A DNA stretch of 7,186 nucleotides from Oscillospiraceae bacterium (lineage in GTDB: Bacteria > Bacillota > Clostridia > Oscillospirales > Acutalibacteraceae). This document shows, one piece after another, positions 1 through 4,824 of the stretch (position 1 is its first letter; every line of letters starts with the position of its first letter). Made by a program: the position numbers and the translations under genes. The DNA lies in the NCBI GenBank assembly GCA_029004655.1, contig JAQVYP010000091.1, positions 1-7,186 on the forward strand. The letters are read 5' to 3'. The notes under the pieces were generated by a model that was not told the DNA's origin, ran no database searches, and saw only the letters and a list, made by a program, of their open reading frames with translations.

Positions 1-108
1 ATAGAGTGTGGTAATTATCTTGAGCATAACATAGATATAGCGAGAAAAGAATCACAAAACTTTTTAAAAGTTATAAATAATTACACTGTTGATGAATTAA
101 AGTATTAA
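1..108 (+). CDS. 3' end of an unrecognised protein-coding gene (partial)
   Basis: Frame 1 is open from the window edge to a TAA at 106-108, giving the last 35 residues of a protein that starts outside the window. The tail is hydrophilic and probably helical (ending NNYTVDELKY), with balanced Lys/Glu/Asp/Asn content typical of real low-GC coding sequence. A hairpin with a T-rich tail starts two bases after the stop, which supports a true gene end. No motif identifies the family and I do not propose a function. A chance open frame of this length is possible in AT-rich DNA, so confidence is moderate. Confidence 0.55.
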   Translation: MECGNYLEHNIDIARKESQNFLKVINNYTVDELKY

Positions 109-110
109 TC

Positions 111-135
111 ATTGTGATATTACACAATTTTATTT
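111..135 (+). terminator. weak intrinsic terminator candidate after the partial gene
   Basis: ATTGTG (111-116) pairs with CACAAT (123-128) around a 6-base loop, and a T-rich tail (TTTTATTT, 128-135) follows. The stem is only 6 bp with two G-C pairs, so it is weak. Its place just after the stop at 108 and its T tail fit a rho-independent terminator. Confidence 0.45.
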
Positions 136-160
136 ATATAATATTGTTATTAATTACTGA

Positions 161-193
161 AAAAGGTTACAAACCAGTTTAAAAGGTTGCAAA
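161..193. repeat. direct repeat AAAAGGTTRCAAA, 20-bp period, upstream of the M23 peptidase gene
   Basis: AAAAGGTTACAAA (161-173) and AAAAGGTTGCAAA (181-193) match at 12 of 13 positions and start 20 bp apart, about two helical turns. The second copy covers the proposed -35 element (187-192). Two copies on one DNA face over a promoter is a common arrangement for a transcription-factor site. The bound regulator is unknown; the operator role is inference. Confidence 0.5.
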
Positions 194-214
194 GTTGTAA
201 TATATCGATATAAT
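187..214 (+). promoter_or_regulatory. sigma-A-type promoter for the M23 peptidase gene
   Basis: The -35 candidate TTGCAA (187-192, 4 of 6 consensus bases) lies 16 bp from a perfect -10 TATAAT (209-214). Transcription would start near 221. That leaves a leader of about 38 bases before the TTG start at 259, but only about 14 before the TTG at 235, too little for a ribosome site. The promoter therefore also favours the later start. Confidence 0.6.
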
Positions 215-245
215 GAATATATTATATTACAAATTTGTTACTAAT

Positions 246-249
246 GGAG
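246..249 (+). promoter_or_regulatory. ribosome binding site (GGAG) that favours TTG 259 as start
   Basis: GGAG at 246-249 sits 9 bases before the in-frame TTG at 259. The other candidate starts, TTG 235 and ATG 244, have only A/T-rich sequence and no SD-like purine run before them. An in-frame TGA at 214-216 rules out any start further upstream. Confidence 0.5.
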
Positions 250-258
250 CTGGTTTTT

Positions 259-1824
259 TTGTCATCTCAGTGTAAAAACTCAAAACAAAAAACCGAATAT
301 GTTAAATTTATAGCATTACTTTTCAGTATGTGTATTTATGTTACCCACAGAATTACGACATTATTAAAATCTGTAAAAAGAATTTTTGTGTTTAGTATAA
401 TTTGCTTATATAAGCTGATGAGAAAGTTATTATCAAATTGTTTCAAAGCTGTTTTATCCTTTGTTAAATTCATAAATAAACATTTTATGTTCTTGCTATC
501 AGGCTTTAAATGCTATAGAAGGTTGTTTTCTCAATTCATGAAATATACAAAGAAAATGAACCTTTTAGCTGCAATTAAATTACACGTTCAAGATGTTCGT
601 AAGGCTACATCTAAAAATGTTATCAAAGTTTTTAAATTTTCTTATACTTTTGCTACTATTGCTGCTTTCGTTGTAGTTGGATTTTTTATCTTTTCTTGGT
701 CTAATATGACATTTGCTCTAAAGGTTAATTACGGAGGTTCTGTAATTGGCTATGTTCAAAATGAAAATGTTGTTGATCAGGCAGTTGAAATAATGTCTTT
801 CAATATTGCTTGTGATGATGCTTCACTTTATATTTATGATACTAAATTTTCCATGGGTGTAACATCTCGTTCTAATGTAGAATCTGCTGAAGAAATTGCA
901 CAAACAGCAATTGAATCAACAAGTGAATTGCAATCTGCTTATGGTTTGTACATTAATGATGTCTTGTATACTGCATGTGACGATAAATCAAGTATCGAAA
1001 ATGTTCTGTCTGAAATCCTAAACAACAGTGCAACTGACCAAAATGTTGAAGTTGGTTTTGTTCAGGATATTGCTATTTCAAAGGCATACTTTCCTGTTAA
1101 TACTATTATTTCAAATGAAAATGTTGATCAGGTTATTAATAATCAGGTTCTACCTTTAAGTGTTAAGGTTACAACCAAAGAAACATATACACTGCCGATT
1201 GCATACAATACTGAAAAGATTGAAGATGCTAATAAGGCTGTTGGATATGAAAAGGTTAGTGTGTCAGGCGTTGAAGGCACACAATTGGTCACAGCAATGA
1301 TTACGTATGTTGATGGTGTTGAATTTGAAAGAACAGTTTCTTCAGAAGAAACAATTACCGAACCAACTACAAAAGTGATTGTTTATGGAACAAAAGAAGT
1401 CACTAGAAGCAGTTCGCAAAAATTATCTTCAGCTATTACTAGCAATGGCTCAATGATTTGGCCGGTAAAATCAAATAGTAAAATGTATATAAGCACTTAT
1501 TTTGGTGAAGGCCGCCATAAAGGAATTGATATCACTTCACCTCGTGGAAATGATATATATGCTGCTGACGCAGGCGTCGTTACGTTTGCCGGTTGGGGTT
1601 CCAACGGTTATGGCAATTATATTGTTATTAAGCACGGAGATAATAAGACTGAAACGCTGTATGGGCATTGCAGTAAGCTTTTTGTATCGGTTGGTGACAC
1701 TGTCTCTGCTGGACAAGTTATTGCTGCTGTCGGATCTACAGGACAATCTACAGGTAACCATTTGCATTTTGAAGTTATTGTTAACGGAGTAAAGGTTAAT
1801 CCACTCGGATATGTAAAAAAATAA
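259..1824 (+). CDS. membrane-anchored G5-domain M23 peptidase (peptidoglycan DD-metallopeptidase)
   Basis: Predicted zinc endopeptidase that cuts peptidoglycan cross-bridges or stem peptides outside the membrane. Numbering is from TTG 259 (521 aa). Residues 1-125 are a basic, Lys/Phe-rich stretch with short hydrophobic patches, probably cytoplasmic. One clear transmembrane segment (about 127-147) follows. An extracellular linker region (about 155-300) contains two short related-looking motifs (GSVIGYV, YGLYINDVLY). A G5 domain (about 303-381) has the GVEG, TYVDG and TEPT...VYG signatures and usually binds cell-wall sugars. The M23/LytM domain (about 401-517) keeps the full metal and catalytic set: H420 and D424 (HKGID), H470 (YGH), H501 and H503 (HLH), so it should be active. 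It has its own promoter and a strong terminator. The start is uncertain: TTG 235 (529 aa) and ATG 244 are alternatives. The long N-terminal region resembles what I recall of clostridial relatives, so it is probably not a mis-extended frame. The exact bond cleaved cannot be read from the sequence. Confidence 0.88.
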   Translation: MSSQCKNSKQKTEYVKFIALLFSMCIYVTHRITTLLKSVKRIFVFSIICLYKLMRKLLSNCFKAVLSFVKFINKHFMFLLSGFKCYRRLFSQFMKYTKKMNLLAAIKLHVQDVRKATSKNVIKVFKFSYTFATIAAFVVVGFFIFSWSNMTFALKVNYGGSVIGYVQNENVVDQAVEIMSFNIACDDASLYIYDTKFSMGVTSRSNVESAEEIAQTAIESTSELQSAYGLYINDVLYTACDDKSSIENVLSEILNNSATDQNVEVGFVQDIAISKAYFPVNTIISNENVDQVINNQVLPLSVKVTTKETYTLPIAYNTEKIEDANKAVGYEKVSVSGVEGTQLVTAMITYVDGVEFERTVSSEETITEPTTKVIVYGTKEVTRSSSQKLSSAITSNGSMIWPVKSNSKMYISTYFGEGRHKGIDITSPRGNDIYAADAGVVTFAGWGSNGYGNYIVIKHGDNKTETLYGHCSKLFVSVGDTVSAGQVIAAVGSTGQSTGNHLHFEVIVNGVKVNPLGYVKK

Positions 1825-1843
1825 TGACTTTATTATATACTAA

Positions 1844-1871
1844 AAGCCAGCACCGATTTTGGTGCTGGCTT
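1844..1871. terminator. bidirectional intrinsic terminator between convergent genes
   Basis: AGCCAGCACC (1845-1854) pairs perfectly with GGTGCTGGCT (1861-1870) around a GATTTT loop, and A1844-T1871 adds an eleventh pair. It lies 20 bases after the peptidase stop and 8 bases beyond the stop of the opposing TVP38 gene. Read on the minus strand the stem runs into TTTTAG. On the plus strand it runs into TTAAAATATTT, a weaker tail. It probably ends both genes. Confidence 0.85.
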
Positions 1872-1878
1872 AAAATAT

Positions 1879-2577
1879 TTAATTATTAAATTTTTTGTGC
1901 TCCGAAAAATGTTTATAGACTAAGAGACCGATTATACTAATAACGGCTGAAACAGAAAATATAATTATTGATGTAGTATAGTTTTGACTTTCCAAAGCAG
2001 CACCGGCGTAAGTAGATGAAAGTATTGATGGTATTCTTCCAATAATATTAATAATAAAGAAAACACTTGGTTTAATATTAGTTAGCCCCGCCAAATATGT
2101 TATTAAATCTTTCGGCGTGCCGGGAATAAAATATAGAATGAAAAGTAATAATTCGAGGTTTTTTTTATTGTTTAATATTTTGTTGTTTCTAAGTTTTTCG
2201 CTGTCTATTATTATATTTAAAAATTTATGCCCTAAAGTTCGGGTTAAAAAGAAAATTGGAATCGTTGCAATAATCACTCCGATTTGGCAATATAATAACC
2301 CTAACCAAGCACCATATGCAAAACCGGCGCCAACTTCAACTATTTCGCCGGGGATTAGTGCAAACATAACTTGTGTTATTTGTATTCCAATAAAAATAAG
2401 GAACCCCAAAACACCTTTTGAGTTAATATAGTCTCTGAAACGTTCGGGATTTTGCGCTGATTTTACTATTATCGGCCCTAATACAACAGAACCAGTAATA
2501 AATATTGCAAAAAAAACGACAGCAGAAATTATAATATATAACTTACGTCCGCTATTTGTAGATTTTTTATTATCCAT
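1879..2577 (-). CDS. TVP38/TMEM64 family (VTT/DedA superfamily) integral membrane protein
   Basis: A 232-aa polytopic membrane protein. Hydrophobic segments lie at about 12-34, 56-76, 86-114, 142-165, 170-190 and 201-222. Two signatures mark the family: the first re-entrant region FALIPGEIVEVGAGFAYG (about 72-89) and the second, FIPGTPKDLITYLAG (about 150-164), followed by GRIPS...AGAAL (180-195). Members of the wider VTT/DedA superfamily have been linked to lipid scrambling or flipping (for example undecaprenyl phosphate recycling by DedA/UptA proteins) and membrane homeostasis. The substrate of TVP38-type members like this one is not established, so no specific reaction is assigned. The ATG has a weak SD (GGGG on the minus strand, 2585-2588, 7-base spacer). 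It appears to be transcribed alone, divergently from the topoisomerase operon and convergently with the peptidase. Length is normal for the family and no damage is visible. Confidence 0.85.
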   Translation of the reverse strand: MDNKKSTNSGRKLYIIISAVVFFAIFITGSVVLGPIIVKSAQNPERFRDYINSKGVLGFLIFIGIQITQVMFALIPGEIVEVGAGFAYGAWLGLLYCQIGVIIATIPIFFLTRTLGHKFLNIIIDSEKLRNNKILNNKKNLELLLFILYFIPGTPKDLITYLAGLTNIKPSVFFIINIIGRIPSILSSTYAGAALESQNYTTSIIIFSVSAVISIIGLLVYKHFSEHKKFNN

Positions 2578-2646
2578 ATAAATACCCCAAAAACATTTTA
2601 TTTAATATATCATCATAATTCGACAAAGAAAAGTTTTTTTATCTTT

Positions 2647-2674
2647 ATTTTATAAATAATTAAGATAGTCTTAA
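2647..2674 (-). promoter_or_regulatory. candidate promoter for the TVP38 gene
   Basis: On the minus strand, TTAAGA (complement of 2669-2674, 4 of 6 for a -35) and TAAAAT (complement of 2647-2652, 5 of 6 for a -10) are 16 bp apart. The leader would be about 60 bases. Such matches arise easily in AT-rich DNA, so this is only the best candidate seen. Confidence 0.3.
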
Positions 2675-2675
2675 T
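2659..2675. repeat. perfect 7-bp-arm palindrome in the divergent intergenic region
   Basis: ATTAAGA-TAG-TCTTAAT is an exact inverted repeat with a 3-base centre. It overlaps the -35 of the minus-strand promoter candidate and lies about 30 bp upstream of the plus-strand -35. It has no GC core and no T tract and is not at a gene end, so it looks more like a dimer-binding operator than a terminator. The role is inference. Confidence 0.4.
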
Positions 2676-2704
2676 AGTTGGATCAATCTTTTGGTAGCTA
2701 ATGC

Positions 2705-2733
2705 TTGACTATACACAATATATAGTATAAAAT
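2705..2733 (+). promoter_or_regulatory. sigma-A-type promoter of the parE-parC operon
   Basis: TTGACT (2705-2710, 5 of 6) is separated by 17 bp from TAAAAT (2728-2733, 5 of 6). An overlapping TATAAA (2726-2731) has a 15-bp spacer and is less likely. Transcription would start near 2740, leaving a leader of about 60 bases. Short inverted arms (TATAC 2710-2714, GTATA 2725-2729) lie between the two boxes and may be chance. Confidence 0.55.
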
Positions 2734-2800
2734 TATTAAGTATGTAATATCAATTGTTTTATTTAGTGCATCAAGAACATAATGACAAGGATGGGCTTAA

Positions 2801-4780
2801 ATGGCTAAAAAATCGGCTTATACTAATGAAAGCATAACCAGTTTAAAGGGTGCAGAGCGTGTTCGTAAACGCCCGGGAGTTATTTTTGGGTCGGATGGAA
2901 TTGATGGATGTCAACATTCGGTGCTTGAAATAATTTCAAACTCTATTGATGAAGCAAGAGAAGGATTCGGCAATAAAATTATTATTACCAGATATTCTGA
3001 TAAATCAATTGAAGTTCAAGATTTTGGACGTGGCGCCCCTGTTGATTTTAACCCTAAAGAAAATTGCTTTAACTGGGAGCTGCTTTATTGTGAAATGTAC
3101 GCCGGCGGTAAATATAACACCAATAACGGCGAAAATTATGAGTATTCACTGGGGCTTAATGGATTGGGGCTTTGTTCAACGCAATACGCATCCCTATATA
3201 TGGACGTCGAGATAAAACGTGACGGATTTAAATACACTTTACATTTCGAGCATGGCGAAAATGTTGGCGGCCTGACAAAAGAACCATATACCGGTAAGGA
3301 TACCGGAACAACGACTAAATGGAAACCTGATTTAAATGTTTTTACGGATATTGATATTCCGCTTGAATACTTTTCTGATACTCTTAAACGCCAGGCAGTT
3401 GTAAATGACGGGCTTTTGTTTGTACTTCGAAATCAAGTAGGAGGTAAGTTCGAGGAGTTCCAATTTTCATATTTGCAAGGAATTAGGGACTATGTTAATG
3501 AATTAGTCGGAGAAGACGGGTTGACTGGGATTCAGTTTTGGCAGACTGAAAAAAAGGGTAAAGACAGAGAAGACAAGCCCGAATATAAGGTGAAAATTAA
3601 TGCTGCTTTGTGCTTTTCTAATAAACTTCGTTTAAAGGAATATTATCACAATTCAAGTTGGTTGGAATATGGTGGTGCTCCTGAAAAGGCAGTCAGAAAT
3701 GCGTTTGTTTATCAAATTGATAATTATATTAAACAGAACAATAAATATCAGAAAAATGAAAGTAAAATTTCTTTTCAAGATATCGAAGAATGTTTGGTAC
3801 TTTGCATTTCGTCTTTTTCAACACAAACATCATATGAAAACCAAACTAAAAAATCTATCACTAATAAATTTATTGCAGAGGCAATGACAGAATTCTTTAG
3901 ACACCAGCTTGAGGTCTATTTTATAGAAAATATCGCTGAGGCAAATAAAATTATTGAACAGGTACTGATTAATAAGCGAAGCCGTGAAAGATCCGAAAGG
4001 GAACGACTAAACTTAAAAAAGACAATGCAATCAGGAAATGACCTTATGAATCGTGTTCAGAAGTTTGTTGATTGCCGCAGCCGTGATGTCGGGGAGCGTG
4101 AGCTTTTTATAGTTGAAGGTGATTCTGCTCTAGGTGCGTGTAAACTTGCACGTTTTGCAGATTTTCAGGCAATTATTCCTGTTCGTGGTAAAATTTTAAA
4201 TTGCCTTAAACCTGAGTATGATAAAATTTTTAAGAATGACATTATTACAGATCTTATTAAAGTGCTTGGTTGTGGCGTTGAAGTTAAAACCAAAGCAAAT
4301 AAAGATTTGTCGACATTTGATATGAATAATTTGCGTTGGAATAAAGTAATTATTTGTACCGATGCTGACGTTGATGGGTTCCATATTAGAACACTTATCC
4401 TAGCAATGATTTATAGACTAATGCCATCACTTATAAATGCTGGTAAAGTCTTTATTGCAGAAACTCCTTTATATGAAATTAGTACAAAGGATATGACATA
4501 TTTTGCATATGCCGAAAAAGAAAAAGAAGAAATTTTCACAAAAATAGGAAACGTTAAATATAGCATTCAACGATCAAAAGGACTTGGTGAAAACCAACCT
4601 GATATGATGAACATGACAACTATGAATCCTGAAACTCGCAGACTTGTTAAAGTAATGCCGCAAGATGCTGAACGCACTGCAGATATGTTTAATGTTTGGC
4701 TTGGTGATAATTTGCAAGGCAGAAAAGACATGATTTCTGAAAAGGGATATTTGTATATTGATGATGCTGATGTCAGCTAA
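2801..4780 (+). CDS. parE: type IIA DNA topoisomerase B subunit (topoisomerase IV ParE-like)
   Basis: ATPase and metal-binding subunit of a type IIA topoisomerase, working with the A subunit encoded next. The 659 aa match the usual length of Gram-positive B subunits, without the TOPRIM insert of enterobacterial GyrB. The GHKL ATPase domain (about 15-230) has the general-base E43 and N47 (EIISNSIDEA), D74 with GRG 76-78, YAGGKY 100-105, the ATP lid GLNGLGL 118-124 and TGT 168-170. R140 (KRDG) aligns with the aminocoumarin-contact Arg of GyrB. The transducer domain (about 231-390) carries the ATP-sensing K350 in NQTKK. TOPRIM (about 433-560) has E439 in VEGDS, PVRGKILN 460-467 and the metal motif DADVDG 521-526. 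SKGLGE is at 592-597. All catalytic residues are present. The SD AAGGA (2787-2791) lies 9 bases before the ATG. Diverged points: GLNGLG for the usual GLHGVG, and EGDSALGA for EGDSAGGS. The B subunit alone does not separate gyrase from topoisomerase IV; the ParE call rests on the partner lacking a GyrA box. Confidence 0.9.
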   Translation: MAKKSAYTNESITSLKGAERVRKRPGVIFGSDGIDGCQHSVLEIISNSIDEAREGFGNKIIITRYSDKSIEVQDFGRGAPVDFNPKENCFNWELLYCEMYAGGKYNTNNGENYEYSLGLNGLGLCSTQYASLYMDVEIKRDGFKYTLHFEHGENVGGLTKEPYTGKDTGTTTKWKPDLNVFTDIDIPLEYFSDTLKRQAVVNDGLLFVLRNQVGGKFEEFQFSYLQGIRDYVNELVGEDGLTGIQFWQTEKKGKDREDKPEYKVKINAALCFSNKLRLKEYYHNSSWLEYGGAPEKAVRNAFVYQIDNYIKQNNKYQKNESKISFQDIEECLVLCISSFSTQTSYENQTKKSITNKFIAEAMTEFFRHQLEVYFIENIAEANKIIEQVLINKRSRERSERERLNLKKTMQSGNDLMNRVQKFVDCRSRDVGERELFIVEGDSALGACKLARFADFQAIIPVRGKILNCLKPEYDKIFKNDIITDLIKVLGCGVEVKTKANKDLSTFDMNNLRWNKVIICTDADVDGFHIRTLILAMIYRLMPSLINAGKVFIAETPLYEISTKDMTYFAYAEKEKEEIFTKIGNVKYSIQRSKGLGENQPDMMNMTTMNPETRRLVKVMPQDAERTADMFNVWLGDNLQGRKDMISEKGYLYIDDADVS

Positions 4781-4808
4781 ATTTAAAGATTTAAAAGATT
4801 TTAATGCA

Positions 4809-4815
4809 GGGGGAG
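4809..4815 (+). promoter_or_regulatory. parC: ribosome binding site that sets the parC start at ATG 4825
   Basis: The run GGGGGAG (4809-4815) ends 9 bases before ATG 4825. The in-frame ATG at 4804 lies upstream of this SD and is preceded only by A/T-rich sequence (AAGATTTTA), so the longer frame is unlikely to be the one translated. Confidence 0.75.
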
Positions 4816-4824
4816 TTTAAATAT

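Noticed and set aside
229..238. Palindrome ACAAATTTGT near the peptidase start
   Set aside because: Ten bases of A/T-dominated palindrome just downstream of the -10 could be an operator but is too short and too AT-rich to claim.
1502..1792. Open frames of 96 aa (plus) and 76 aa (minus) inside the M23 domain
   Set aside because: They overlap the conserved catalytic part of the peptidase in other frames, have no recognisable motif and no SD; they are shadows of the real gene.
2117..2431. Plus-strand 104-aa frame antisense to the TVP38 gene
   Set aside because: The minus-strand frame carries the family signatures and proper membrane segments; the antisense frame is a by-product of its codon pattern.
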